Shown here: positions 1 through 10,810 of the stretch, one piece after another
How positions within the stretch are numbered: position 1 is the stretch's first letter
Layout: each line of letters starts with the position of its first letter
Translations under genes and position numbers: made by a program
From: Panax quinquefolius
Lineage: Eukaryota > Streptophyta > Magnoliopsida > Apiales > Araliaceae
Length of the DNA stretch: 64,000 bases
Reading direction: 5' to 3'
Assembly (NCBI GenBank): GCA_020205615.1
Contig: CM035163.1
Location: 44,030,189 to 44,094,188 of the forward strand
Notes under the pieces: model-generated
The model's database searches: none
What the model saw: only the letters and a program-made list of their open reading frames with translations
What the model was told of the DNA's origin: nothing

Positions 1-1184
1 AAAAGTGGTAGCACCGGGGCGCTAAATTTAGGCTTATTTGCATAATCGCAAAGGGCGCTATAAAGCGATGTCGAGCATCGTGCCCAGTATTTGGGGTCTT
101 TGAGGGAAGAGGTTAGGTGCTTGACTGGATGCATTTGGGCGAATTTTGACACATTTTTGACTCCAAATTGGATTGGGTTTGTTCCTAAACTAAAAATTTG
201 ACTTGTAACCTATAAATACATGATGTAAGGCATAAAATAGGAAGAGATTACATAGATTAAACACTCCTTTAGATTAGAACATAACCCTAGTTCTTATTAG
301 TTTTGGGGATTGAAGCAACTTGGAGACCATTGAAGATTCAAAGCACGAGGCGAAAAGAGAGTCTCGAAGGCTCTTGACAATAGATTATATTCTCTTCTCT
401 TCTCTTACTTTTATCTTTTAATGTATATTCAATTGTGGATTCTTTATTTTAATTCATTAATTATGAACTAACTCTTTCATTAAGATTTTAATTGAACTTT
501 TTATGATTATGAATTGATTATTTGATTTATTCTAATTATTTATGTTGAAGTGAATTGTTCATCTTGCCTTATGCTTATTGATTAATTATCTGATCAGTAA
601 TTACCTTGTTACTTTAGAAGGAATTGAGAAAAGAATTCTAGGGTTAGAACTGGGCATGGTGACATGTGACTTAGTTATTTGCACAGTGAATAAGTAGGTT
701 TGTGAATAGAATGAGAATATCTATTTGCCGCATGTAACACATAAGGAATTGGGATTATAACGAGTTTAATTCAATTGTTTTGCATAGAGATATAGCAAAA
801 TTAATCTGGATTAAATAGAAGGCAATTGATCACTTGAGAGAGGGCTTTTGGCATTTGAGAATTCACATTAACAATTAGGTGAACATAATAATTGGAATAA
901 TTGGATAATTGGTTTATAGTTCATAATTGGGGATATTGGAGTCTTAGCCTTTATTTATTTGAATTCATTTATAAAGTAACCTAGTTTTAATTGATTAATT
1001 TAGTTTTATTAATTAGAAAAATTCACAATTTGCTATTGTTTAAATAAAATTGATTTTGTTAAGAGTTAGTAATTGGTAATTTTTATTAAATAATTTCTCG
1101 TGGGAACGATACTCTACTTTCACTTTATTACTTGTTGTTAGTGTATACTTGCGCGTATTCATTGATTCTTGAAATCGATCAACA
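1..1184 (+). repeat. 5' LTR of Athila-like element (partial)
   Basis: Near-identical to 4355-5488 over its whole length, ending in AACA at 1184. Differences seen by eye include a block of about 48 bases near 719-766 that is absent from the 3' LTR, and loss of CpG-rich motifs: the GCGCTGGGGCGCT motif of the 3' copy reads as T/A-substituted sequence around 90-105. That pattern fits deamination of methylated cytosines. Confidence 0.88.
210..219 (+). promoter_or_regulatory. TATA box of 5' LTR
   Basis: CTATAAATAC, conserved at the matching position of the 3' LTR (4558-4567). It probably marks the U3/R promoter, with transcription starting about 30 bases downstream. Inferred from motif and conservation only. 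Confidence 0.55.
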
Positions 1185-1191
1185 AGTTTTT

Positions 1192-1210
1192 TGGAGGCAA
1201 TTCTTTGGGA
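1192..1210 (+). other. candidate primer-binding site, strongly diverged
   Basis: TGG followed by a diverged purine-rich tract just after the LTR end (1184). Athila elements often use tRNA-Asp here. The resemblance is weak apart from TGG and the GGGA end, so position is the main argument. Confidence 0.35.
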
Positions 1211-1327
1211 ATTAATTTAATAATTATTTACCAATATTAATTTCAATCAAATTAGTTTTAATTTAAACATTTTTATTTTTGTTTTTATTTTTCATTCTCT
1301 TCCTATATTTCACTCTTTTTAGGTACC

Positions 1328-1911
1328 ATGGATGACTTTGCGTATCAATGGCCATACACAAACATGAGTCAACCAAGGGGAGCGGAGATTGACAGACTCG
1401 AGAAACTTTTTGCATTATCAGCACAGATGGAGACACTTTCGAGGATGTTTGAAGCTTTTGAAGCTCAACGTCATCAAAGTGTGGCGGCTACTTGTGATTA
1501 TTGTGCTGGAAATCATATGAGTCATCAATGCGCCATCAGTTTCGATAGATGCAGATATGGTGGTGATTACCCCAATAATTATGTCTATCCCAACAACTAT
1601 CATCGAGTTGGGGTATCACCCGGATTTTCATGGAGTATCAATCAAGATCAATTTTATGCTCCAAGTCCAACATACCCACCGGATTTCTCGTGTCCATCTC
1701 CACTACAACGGAAGAACATTCAAATTGGGAGGAAGCCTTGGAAAAAGTTATTAAAGCTTTTGAAAAGAAACATGAGGAACATGAAAAGAAACTTAATCAA
1801 ATGGAGCTGAGTATACAAAGTCAGAATGCATCGATCAAGAATTTGGAAAATCAATTGGGCGAGATAGCACATGCGTTGAACAATAAATCCTCAATACACT
1901 TGGCTCTATGA
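1328..1911 (+). pseudogene. gag remnant, Athila type
   Basis: The C-terminal half of a structural Gag, which would package element RNA in a cytoplasmic particle. An open stretch from ATG 1328 to 1810 carries a zinc-knuckle-like CDYC-x3-H-x4-C box near residues 56-68, followed by a Pro/Tyr-rich spacer. The homologous reading then continues in another frame (1630-1911) with a Lys/Glu-rich helix and the phrase QNASIKNLENQLG, typical of the region after the Athila zinc knuckle, so one frameshift lies around 1700-1750. The capsid part expected before it is missing: only about 60 residues precede the knuckle. It is followed within two bases by the protease reading. Confidence 0.7.
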
Positions 1912-1912
1912 C

Positions 1913-2446
1913 ATGAATTCTGAGACTGATGGTGAGCCCAAACCAAATCTGCAACCGGATGTGCCAAATGATATAGATGTTGAAAGAGAGGAAAGACTTG
2001 GGGACCAAGAAAAAGAGATCAACAAAGATCTAACTTTGAGTACCAACGAAGATGAGCCAATTTCATTAGTATCCCATGTGCCTCCACCAAAGTTCAAGAA
2101 TCCGGGAAGTTTTGCAAAACCATACCCAATTGGAAGTCATGTCATCGGCAAAGCTCTTGGTGACGTAAGAGCTAGTACAGTTGTGGAGTCATGGTGGGAT
2201 GAAAAGGAGAAGATAGTGGAAGATTCCATTATGTTTATTAAGCTTCAATGCCCTAATCTGATCATCGACATAATGGAGGAAACACCTATTGGTTTGCCAT
2301 TCTTAATGGGGATCCTATCTACAAAGAGCATGCTAGGTGACTTCAATTCAAGGGTTTTTGCTAATGGGAACCTCCTAACAGTAACATTGCTTCTGATGGA
2401 TGGAGGGTTCCTCAATTTTCGTGAGGGGAATTGGATAGAGAATTGA
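1913..2446 (+). pseudogene. aspartic protease remnant, Athila type
   Basis: In an intact element this domain would cleave the polyprotein. The first 55 residues are a hydrophilic Asp/Glu-rich linker. The protease fold begins near residue 58 (PKFKNPGSF). The active-site region is GKALGDVRAS around residues 79-88, where Asp84 is present but the glycine expected in the D-x-G-A/S motif is Arg, so it would not work. A later stretch (EETPIGLPFLMG) matches the second half of the fold. The reading ends at 2446, and no RT follows, so the element is deleted from the protease end to the 3' untranslated part. Confidence 0.65.
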
Positions 2447-3955
2447 AGAAGTCATTTGAGACTATAAAACAAGTGCTTATTGGGAGCTGACCCATGTTCA
2501 ATTTTTATTTTAGTTTTTATTAAGTTTTATATTAGTAGTTTTGAATTTGCATTTATTTAGGATTTAATAAAATTGCTTCTATCATGGTTTTCTGAGGTTA
2601 TTCAAGTCAAATTCAAGTGTGGTGCCCAATTTGTTCCGTGTCTTTAACTTTATTCTCCAAACTTAGCGGATGAGGAGGAAGATTGCTATATTTTAAGGGA
2701 AGTCCTCTGCTTTAATTTTTTCTATTGTAGCCATTGAGGACAATGTCTAGTTTAAGTTTGGGGGCATTTTAGTGTCGTACTGCATATAGTTAGTTATCTG
2801 CATAGTAGTTTTTTTTTATGTGTTAGCATTATGTTTTTTTTAGGTTTCATATAATATATGGTATTTTTTTTTTGCATCTTCATATATGTGTTCATGTAAT
2901 ATAATTGCATTTTTTTTTTATTTTTGCATGAATCTGTGTGATAGGTTGGTGTGGTCTTAGCTCGACCTATGATAAGATTGGTTTTGCATGTTAACTTGAA
3001 CAGTGTTGATAATTGATGATGAGTTCTAATTTTAATCATGATGATAATCTGAGCCTGTCTGAAACTTATGTAACCGGTTAGCACTTAAAGTTTAACTGTT
3101 TTAATCCACTTGGTTCAAGGGTTTCATAATTTATTTCTGAGGGAAAATCTTTATTAAAATTTAAGGAAATTAGTGAACTGGTGGTAAAGGTTGGAATGAT
3201 GTAAAAGCTTGAGTTTGAGGGAATCTATGAGATATATATACTAAAAAAAATTGATGAAGAGAAAAAAAAATAGAAAATCCAGAAAAAAGAAAAAGAAAAG
3301 AAAAGAGTTGATGAAGAAAAAAAGAAGAGAAAAACCGTGGTTAGTTTTGTTTCAGGGCCTTTGTTACTTGAGCAAGTACGCCCAAAGGGGTGTCTTAACA
3401 CCTAGCGCCCTAAGGTCTTATATAGTGCAGGAGTCGTTGGTTGAAAGCTCACTAAGGGGTGGCCTTTATTAGCCTAATGGAATGAGACATTGCCTGACCA
3501 TGAAAAAAAAACACGAGAAAGAGCAAAAATGCCCTCGTGGTTGAATAAAAGTATAAATAAATCTCTGTATTTACCCTTAGATTTGGTAATTGCTTAGTTT
3601 TAACAGGAGTTGTCATGTTCACAAAAGTAATTGAATTGGGCTGAAATTTTCCTTATAAGAAGTTTGTTATGTGATTATCTTGAAGCTGTGGTTGGTTAGA
3701 ATGGTTAACAAGCACACACACACAATATGGGTGATAGCGGGTTTGGGTTGACTAATTGGTTAGAGTTATGGATTTTGAATTGATTGGATATATTGTTTGA
3801 GTACCAATGGTATCTTTGAGGCTGTTGCTATATATATCATCTTGATTTATTACTCGGTTAGTAGGTATATTAGGAAGTAGATTATGCATATGCATTCATT
3901 TAGTTGAGTTATTTTGTTTATTTTAGTTCTTTTTGTTTTTGCTTGAGGAGGAAGC
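2447..3955 (+). other. 3' non-coding interior of Athila-like element
   Basis: No gene. It begins with the phrase GGGAGCTGACCCATG (2478-2492), common after pol in this lineage. It has an internal polypurine-like motif, TTTAAGTTTGGGGG near 2751-2764, that repeats the true 3' PPT. It also has T-runs (2810-2920) and an A/G-rich low-complexity block at 3240-3330 whose Lys/Arg-rich open frame is an artefact of composition. Confidence 0.6.
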
Positions 3956-3959
3956 AAAG

Positions 3960-3978
3960 GTTTAAGTTTGGGGTATTT
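3960..3978 (+). other. polypurine tract of Athila-like element
   Basis: TTTAAGTTTGGGGTATTT directly precedes the TGATGAG start of the 3' LTR. Plus-strand priming would occur here. The position is set by the LTR boundary. Confidence 0.5.
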
Positions 3979-5488
3979 TGATGAGTGAGTTTTTTCCAAT
4001 GAATTGGATACAATTCGAGTTTATTTTTTGTTGTTTTCAAATTCTTTAAAATAGTTTTTTAAGTGTTTATGTCTATTCAAGCATGTTTTATGTTGTTTTG
4101 TAGGAATTGGGACAAAAGTTACATGGATCGACGTTCGGGGTGGCTAGATTCGCGTTTTCGGCTTGGCATTTACACAGTAGTCACTTTAGAGCCAATTTGA
4201 GTATTGCTACAGACCTTATTTCGAAAATCTTAAAGAATGAAAGTTGTGGATCTACTTTTCCTCTTTTCAGATCATCTTGAATCATCTAAATCGGAGTTTG
4301 GACGAAGAAGTTATGACCATTTTTCCAAAGGACGTCGGAGTAGAAAATGTTAGAAAAAGTGGTAGCACCAGGGCGCTAAATTTAGGCTTATTTGCAGCGC
4401 TGGGGCGCTATAAGGCAGTGTCTGAGCGTCGTGAACAGCGCTGGGGCGCTGGGAAAGAGGTTGGGTGCGGCCTAGATGCGTTTTGGGCGAATTTTGACAC
4501 ATTTTTGACTTCAAATTGGATTGAGTTTGTTCCTAAACTAAAAATTAGACTTGTAACCTATAAATACATGATGTAAGGCATAAAATAGGAAGAGATTACA
4601 TAGATTAAACACTCCTTTAGATTAGAACATAACCCTAGTTCTTATTAGTTTTGGGGATTGAAGCAACTTAGAGACCATTGAAGATTCAAAGCAGGAGCGA
4701 AAGAGGAGTCTCGAAAGCTCCACGACAATAGATTATATTCTCTTCTCTTCTCCTACTTTTATCTTTTAATGTCTATTCAATTGTGGATTCTTAATTTTAA
4801 TTCATTAATTATGAACTAACTCTTTCATTAAGATTTCAATTGAACTTTTTATGATTATGAATTGATTATTTGATTTATTCTAATTATTTATGTTGAAGTG
4901 AATTGTTCATCTTGCCTTATGCTTATTGATTAATTATCGGATCAGTAATTACCTTGTTACTCTAGAAGGAATTGAGAAAGGAATTCTAGGGTTAGAACTG
5001 GGCATGGTGACATGTGACTTAGTTATTTGCACAGTGAATAAGTAGGTTTGTGAATAGAATGAGAACGAGTTTAATTCAATTGTTTTGCATAGAGATATAG
5101 CAAAATTAATCTGGATTAAATAGAAGGCAATTGATCACTCGAGAGAGGGCTTTTGGCATTTGAGAATTCCTGTTAACAATTCAGTAGACATAATAATTGG
5201 AATAATTTGATAATTGGTTTATAGTTCATAATTGGGGATATTGGAGTCTTAGCCTTTATTTATTTGAATTCATTTATAAAGTAACCTAGTTTTAATTGAT
5301 TAATTTAGTTTTATTAATTAGAAAAATTCACAATTTGCTATTGTTTAAATAAAATTGATTTTGTTAAGAGTTAGTAATTGGTAATTTTTATTAAATAATT
5401 CCTCGTGGGAACGATACTCTACTTTCACTTTATTACTTGTTGACCGTGTATACTTGCACGTATTCATTGATTGCGAAATCGATCAACA
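3979..5488 (+). repeat. 3' LTR of Athila-like element
   Basis: 1510 bases, from TGATGAG to CAACA. The portion from 4355 on matches 1-1184. It carries a TATA box (4558-4567) and two copies of a GC-rich hairpin motif (AGCGC-TGGG-GCGCT at 4396-4409 and 4437-4450) in otherwise AT-rich DNA. Confidence 0.85.
4558..4567 (+). promoter_or_regulatory. TATA box of 3' LTR
   Basis: CTATAAATAC, the same as at 210-219 in the 5' LTR. Confidence 0.5.
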
Positions 5489-6090
5489 GGAGACCATGGA
5501 TACACATGGCTGGAGCCGTTCCTTCCACGCTCCATCAACAACTAAAATACATTATCAATAATAGTCTAGTCACTGTCAACGCTGAGCCAGAATGTCCTGA
5601 ACAAGGAACTCTACCAATCATCAGCTTCAATTTAGAAGTTGAGCTGGCCAGTTTTCATACTCTGGAAGTGAGTAGCACGCAATACCATTCTATTGGAGTG
5701 TCATTTCCCATACCTAATATTTCTGCCGAGGTTATGTCGGCCACTCAAGAAATGATGTCATTGGGTCATCAACCTTGACAAGGGCTTGGTAAAGATAAGA
5801 AAGGTATTAAGCACCCTATTCAAGTGTCCGGTAAAATTGGAATAGCCAGACTAGGCTATTCTGCCAGTTCCAGCTATAGGAATCCTCATAAGTACAAGCA
5901 GGTTCCTCAAGCTTCCGCCGTGCCATAATTTTCTATACCTTTACTTCATGAGTTGATAAAATCTCTAGTAAAGGTGCCAACCCATGTTGTGGCCATGCTG
6001 TTTCAAAAACCAGTGCCAATCAAAGCAAAAAAGGTGCTGATTCCTGATCCCAAAGTGGAAGAAAAGAACGGAAACGTAAACATGACACTA
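5489..6090 (+). pseudogene. Tat pol: end of protease domain and linker
   Basis: The reading starts mid-domain at the junction with the Athila-like LTR: the codons for RPWIHMAGAVPSTLHQ (from about 5490) are a signature of the end of the Tat/Retand protease region. The open frame runs to TGA at 5776-5778. The same frame then continues with Lys/Pro-rich linker sequence (SGKIGIARLGY, then VPIKAKKVLIPDPK) broken by one or more further stops up to about 6095. The catalytic Asp half of the domain is upstream of the insertion, so nothing can be said about activity beyond the breaks. Confidence 0.7.
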
Positions 6091-6095
6091 CCTTA

Positions 6096-6313
6096 ATGAT
6101 GGCAGGCATACGCGTCATTGTTCATGATGAATATACAAATAGATACACCCGAGACGATGATTGCCCAGATGTCATGGTTATCATTCGGAAAAAGGAGGAC
6201 AATGACGATCCTTCCATTACTGCAGTCCACCAGGACTTTGCCCTCGACAATTGGAGTAGCACTCCATGCATTGGTCGACGAGGGTAAAATGGGTAGAAAA
6301 ATCCCTCTGCCCT
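6096..6313 (+). pseudogene. Tat pol: linker before RT
   Basis: A short acidic reading (DDDCPDVMVIIRKKEDNDDP) and the phrase LDNWSSTPC belong to the spacer between protease and RT in Tat elements. The frame is lost near 6285. No catalytic motif lies here. It precedes a stretch with intron-like ends (6314-6435). Confidence 0.45.
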
Positions 6314-6435
6314 GTAGATAACTTTAATTGCTTGCTTTCCTTTATAGTACTAGCAGTTATTTTATCAAGTACATGCTTACACTTTTGTATGATCGAACAG
6401 TTGCATATATTAAGTGAAAGCATATTTTGTTTCAG
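6314..6435 (+). other. candidate intron between PR and RT
   Basis: 122 bases, T-rich (hydrophobic and non-homologous if translated), starting GTAGAT and ending in a pyrimidine tract plus TTTCAG. Ogre elements of the Tat lineage are known to carry an intron between the gag-pro and RT parts, which makes this position meaningful. A reading frame also stays open across it, so the splice is inference only. Confidence 0.4.
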
Positions 6436-7354
6436 GACTCTAAATTTAGATGTGCATGTACTTGCTGGCGAGGTGCCTTCTCTCCACAAGGGCTGTAACT
6501 TTGATACAATGTTGGACTCAGACTTGATGGACATCCAAGAGGACATTGAGACACCTCAGCAGATTAAGGAATGGGTCACAGACAAACCCAAACCCAATCT
6601 TGATCAAACCACTTCTTTCAATCTTGGAACCTTAGGCAACCCTAAGTTAATCCAAATTGGTTCAGACCTTACCTTAAATCAGCGGAATGACATGGTTCCA
6701 CTATTAACCCAATTCCATGATGTGTTTGCATGGTCTCATGAAGACATGGTGGGTTTGTCCACTGACATTGTTCTTCATCGCCTTTCCATTAAAGAAGGAT
6801 TCAAGCCAGTTAGGCAAAAGCTTAGGTGATTGAAACCTGAATGGAGTTTAAAGGTTAAAGAAGAAATTGTGAAACAATTTAAAGCTGGCATTATCATGGT
6901 ATCTACATATCCGGAGTGGATATCTAACATTATTCCCGTGCCTAAACCAGGGGGAAAGGTGCGAGTCTGCGTGGATTACCGGGATTTGAATAAAGCTTGC
7001 CTTTAAGATAGCTTTCCCGTGCTGTTTATCCACATTCTTATTGACAATACTGCTCAATATGACATGTACTTCTTTGCTGATTGCTTTGTGGGGTACCATC
7101 AAATTATGGTCGCTGAGGAGGACCGTGAGAAAACTGCTTTCATCACGCCTTGGGGAACCTTTTGCTACAGACGGTTGTCATTCGGCCTCATCAATGCCGG
7201 GGCAACCTACTAGCGAGCTATGATGGCTCTTTTCCACAATTTAATGCACAAAGAGATAGAGATCTACATGGATGACATCATTGTCAAATCCTGAAAGGAG
7301 GATGACCACTTAGACCATCTCAAAAAGCTTTTCAACAGGTTGCGTTAGTACAAC
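6436..7354 (+). pseudogene. Tat reverse transcriptase
   Basis: In an active element this enzyme would copy element RNA into DNA in the particle. Motifs in order: DVFAWSHEDM (near 6720), PVRQKLR, KPGGKVRVCVDYRDLN (6946-6993), FADCFVGYHQI (7072-7104, the first catalytic Asp region), ITPWGTFCYRR, LSFGLINAGATY (7177-7210) and the catalytic box YMDD at 7264-7275. One frame holds throughout, interrupted by five in-frame stops: 6827-6829, 7004-7006, 7211-7213, 7292-7294 and 7346-7348. There is no frameshift, so decay is by point mutation, and the YMDD residues are still present. It joins the RNase H reading at 7355 in the same frame. Confidence 0.88.
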
Positions 7355-8095
7355 TTGAAGTTGAATCCCGCCAAGTGCGCCTTTGATGTTAAATCAGGTA
7401 AGTTGCTAGGTATCCTAGTCAGCCACAAAGGAATTGAACTGGATCCTACCAAAATCCAGGCTATCAAGGAAATGCCTATTCCTCAGACAAAGAAGGAAAT
7501 ACGGGGATTTTTGGGAAGAATCAACTTCATTAGCAGATTCATTTCTCAACTCACAACAACCTGTGAGCCTATCTTCAAGTTACTAAGGAAGAACTCCTCC
7601 ATGAAATGGAATGATGAGTGTCAGAAAGCCTTCCTTACCATTAAAGAGCAGCTGATTAACGCTCCTGTTTTGGTACCTCCCAGGGATGATGTTCCTCTGT
7701 TCATGTACCTGTCCATAAATGACAACGCCATGGGCTGTATACTGGGGCAAAAAGACTATAGAGGCCAAGAACAAGCTATCTATTACCTCAGCAAAAGATT
7801 CAGCATCAGTGAACACAAGTACACTATGATTGAGAAGACTTGTTGTTCTTTAGCATGGGCTTCCATGAGGTTAGAGCATTACCTCCATGGTCATACAACC
7901 CATCTCATATCCTGCGTGGATCCTCTCAAGTATGTGTTCAGTAAGCCCATACTGAATTGTCGACTGTCCAGATGGCAGTTGATCCTACAACAATTTGGTA
8001 TCGTCTATGTGATGCAAAAGTCTGTCAAAGGTCAAAGATCAACTGGCCGCCGCACCTGCAGGGGACTACAAACCCTTATAAACATACTTCCCTGA
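7355..8095 (+). pseudogene. Tat RT thumb and gypsy-type RNase H
   Basis: An open stretch of 246 codons. The first 70 residues are the RT thumb/connection (KLNPAKCAFDV, LGILVSHKGIELDP, RGFLGRINFISRFI). RNase H follows: APVLVPPRDDVPLFMYLSINDNAMGCILGQ, where the position usually Asp (in YLSAS/D contexts) is hard to judge, then YYLSKRFSISEHKYTMIEK and SRWQLILQQFGI. After VKGQ (about 8030) the homologous reading shifts frame (DQLAAAPAGDYKPL) and continues into the second RNase H, so the last 20 residues of the open stretch are out of frame. Confidence 0.85.
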
Positions 8096-8105
8096 TGAGG
8101 GAGTA

Positions 8106-8435
8106 ATGACAATTCAGCTACACCATCAGCATGATACATGCCGTATGTGGAAAATGTATTTTGATGGAGCTGTTAATACAGAGGTTTTTGGAGCAAGAGC
8201 AGTTCTAGTATGTGGTACGGGGGAGCAGTATCCTGTCACTGTTAAATTGCAGTTTGTCAGCACCAACAACACAGCTGAGTATGAAGGCTGTATCAAGGGG
8301 CTAAAACTTGTCCGTTCAATGGGCATCAGGCGGTTAACTGTCTTTAGGAATTCTGAATTGGTAATCAGACAATCCACAGGAATCTATCAAACCAAAGAAT
8401 TACATTTGCTGCCTTACCATCGACAAGTTTTATAG
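8106..8435 (+). pseudogene. Tat second RNase H (archaeal type)
   Basis: 109 codons. WKMYFDGAVN near residues 15-24 holds the first catalytic Asp, and TNNTAEYEGCIKGL near residues 57-70 holds the catalytic Glu. The third motif reads FRNSELVIRQ, with Asn where the catalytic Asp normally stands, so the site is broken. A dual RNase H is diagnostic of the Tat lineage; the extra domain is thought to help remove template RNA. A TAG at 8433-8435 ends the stretch, and the integrase reading continues in the same frame at 8436. Confidence 0.82.
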
Positions 8436-9026
8436 ATGGCTTTGGAGTTCAAAGAAATCTCCTTTCTACACATTCCTCGTAATAGGAATGATTTTGAAGA
8501 TGCATTAGCAACGTTGGCCTCCTTGGTTTACATACCTGACAAGGAAAGCATGCCAAGCATCACGTTTGCTTTGCAAAAAGCCCCAGTCTATGGGAATTAT
8601 ATTGGAGAAGTATCAGATGAGCTACCACCCATCCACAACCCTTGGTATCAGCACATCAAGGAGTATCTACGAGATGGATCTACACCCGCTGAGGCGAGCC
8701 TAACTGAGAAGAGGCGGATTCATCGACTTGCTATGAAATTCTACCTGAGCGGAGATGCACTCTACAAAAGAGATGCAGGATTAGGTCTCCTCAGATGTCT
8801 GGACAAAGACCAAGCTAAGAGACTCATGGATGAGATCCATGGTGAAGTATGTGGCCCTCACATGAGCGGACCCCTACTTGTCAAGAAAATCCTCAAAACA
8901 GGGCATTATTGGCTTACACTCAAAGCTGACTGTGATGATCACGTCAAGAGGTGCTATCAATGCCAGATTCATGGGAATGCTATCCACGCCCCTCTAAGGG
9001 AACTCCACAATATGAGTTTGCCATAA
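8436..9026 (+). pseudogene. Tat integrase, N-terminal part with zinc-binding domain
   Basis: 196 codons in the same frame as the second RNase H. The first 60 residues finish the RNase H tail and linker (NRNDFEDALATLASL). The HHCC zinc module follows: IHGEVCGPHMSG supplies the two His around residues 138-145, and CYQCQIHG supplies the two Cys near 179-182. The stop at 9024-9026 falls just before the catalytic core and replaces a codon inside a conserved LP-PFSMWGMD context. Otherwise the domain is well preserved. Confidence 0.85.
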
Positions 9027-9890
9027 CCCTTCTCAATGTGGGGAATGGACGTGATCGGGCCCATCGAGCCCAAAGCCAGTAATGGACATCGATTCATATT
9101 CACCATGATCGACTACTTCACCAAATGGGTAGAAGCAGCATCCTTCCCCGGGGTTACTAAAGAAGTCATCATTGCTTTTATCAGAAACAATGTCGTTTGT
9201 CGATATGGACAACCAGAAGTCATTGTGTCAGACAATGCTAAGAACCTCAACAACAAAATAATGGAGGAGTTATGCAGAAAATTTCACATCAAACCTCTTA
9301 ACTCCGTCATCTACAGTCCAAAGATGAATGGTGCTGTTGAAGCAGCTAATAAAAACATCAAAAAGATCATGCAAAAAATGTTTGCCAATCATAAAGGATG
9401 GCCTGACCTCTTGCCTCTGACTTTATTAGCCTACAGAACTTCCATGCGAACTTCCACTGGGGCAACCCCCTACTCATTAGCCTATGGGATGGAAGCAGTG
9501 CTCCCCATAGAGGTAGAAATGGAATCCCTCAGAGTATTAATGGATGCTCAGTTGGATGAAGACCAATGGGTACAAGATAGGTATCACCAATTGTCTCTAA
9601 TAGATGAAAGGCGAACCGCGTCTATCTTCCATGGGCAGTTATATCAGCAAAGGATCGCGCGATCCTACAATAAAAAAGTCTGACTATGGCAATTCAAACA
9701 ACATGACTTGGTTTTGAAGAAGATCATTGACAACCAAGATCATTCTAAGGGAAAATTCGCTCCTAACTGGGAATGCCCATTTGTTGTCAAGGAGGTATTG
9801 ACAGGAGGTGATCTCAGATTGCAGGAAATGGATGGAGATGAATTTCCGTAGCTTATCAACTCGAACACCGTGAAACGGTACTATGTCTGA
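9027..9890 (+). pseudogene. Tat integrase, catalytic core and C-terminal part
   Basis: The catalytic triad is intact. Counting from 9036, Asp5 is in GMDVIGPI, Asp66 in VSDNAKN and Glu102 in NGAVEAANKN, giving the D-D-35-E spacing. The core runs on through PLTLLAYRTSMRTSTGATPY to NKKV, then an in-frame TGA at 9681-9683. The C-terminal GPY/F-like segment (KFAPNWECPFVV) follows to the end of pol at TGA 9888-9890, with one more TAG at 9849. No chromodomain is seen. The frame is unbroken from about 8040 to 9890, so the element decayed mainly by substitutions. Confidence 0.87.
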
Positions 9891-10044
9891 AGTTACCATC
9901 AAACAAACATCCTAGTCTTGATCATCAAATCACCAGTCATTTCGGTTTTGAACCCTATCCCCTTCTTCATACTCTTCTGCCCCTCAGGGAAACATACAAT
10001 TCAAACCAGCAGCCTGGTTTCACTTCATTTCTAACCTTTCATAC

Positions 10045-10235
10045 AATTTCGGTTATCCTGAAGATGGGATTGAACCTTTCACACTTCCGGTTATCCTGAA
10101 GATGGGATTAAACCTTTTATACTTGCAGTTTATCCTGAAGACGGGATTAAACTTTTCTACACTTGCAGTTTATCCTGAAGACGGGATCAAACTTTTTCCA
10201 CACCTGCAGTTTATCCCCATTATGGGATCAAACTT
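10045..10235 (+). repeat. short tandem repeat after Tat pol
   Basis: Five degenerate copies of a unit with the core TTATCCTGAAGA(T/C)GGGAT, starting at 10053, 10091, 10130, 10170 and 10211. The period drifts from 38 to 41. No open frame is conserved across the copies. It lies in the untranslated stretch right after pol. Confidence 0.8.
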
Positions 10236-10299
10236 TCTTTTCCCCTCTGCATAGCCTGCACATGGGATTTACATTTCTCTTTAGCCGTGATTCGTCCTG

Positions 10300-10810
10300 A
10301 GGGGCGAAATACGTCGACCTGATCTCCTCTTTAATAGGAGTACGTAGGCAACCATATGCTATATGGCCTGATCGCAACAATAAAAAAAACAATAAAAATA
10401 TTTCTGCCCTTTTTCCACAAAAAATAACAAAAACAACTTCTACACCTATCTGCCTTTCACATTTAGCGTTGAACCTCATACAGCAGGTTCGAACTACACA
10501 GACTTGATCTCCACTTCAATAGGAGTACGTAGGCAGCCATTTATGGTTCAGTCTAACCCCTACCAGAACAAAAATATTTTTCACACGGTACTGGGATCAA
10601 CCTTCATATTTCATCAGTTTCAGATCAAAGGGATGGAATTACCCAACCTCTTCTCACAAATAGAAGATTCGGTGACCATCTAAGCTGCGATCGTGCCTGA
10701 AAGAGAAATACCAACCCATAAGAGATGGAATTAACTAGGCTTCTCACAAATAGAAGTACTGGCGACCATCTGTGGTGCGATCAATCTTAGAGAGGAAGAA
10801 ACCACCCTCT
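10300..10810 (+). repeat. duplicated motifs in Tat 3' region
   Basis: Two copies of AATAGGAGTACGTAGGCA with flanking sequence (near 10333 and 10519), a motif often seen downstream of pol in Tat elements. They are followed by a duplicated block of about 90 bases (10631-10720 and 10722-10800) sharing TTCTCACAAATAGAAG and GACCATCT. No gene. Confidence 0.6.

Larger units (their letters stand above)
1..5488 (+). mobile_element. Athila-like Ty3/gypsy element, internally deleted, 5' end outside window
   Basis: Two long direct repeats (1-1184 and 3979-5488) flank a 2.8 kb interior holding a gag remnant with an Athila-type CCHC box and a protease remnant, but no recognisable RT, RNase H or integrase. 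Position 1 aligns with 4355 of the downstream copy, so the window starts about 375 bases into the 5' LTR. The 3' LTR ends at 5488 directly against the protease codons of a Tat-type pol gene, so this element was inserted into that gene. The 5-base TSD should be GGAGA (5489-5493), with its partner upstream of the window. Family assignment rests on the gag/PR motifs and is inference. Confidence 0.85.

Noticed and set aside
3251..3472. Lys/Arg-rich open frame
   Set aside because: Purely an A/G-rich low-complexity tract inside the Athila-like element.
10045..10235. Regularly spaced repeats resembling a CRISPR array
   Set aside because: The units drift in length and sequence, have no unique spacers, and lie in a plant retrotransposon untranslated region.
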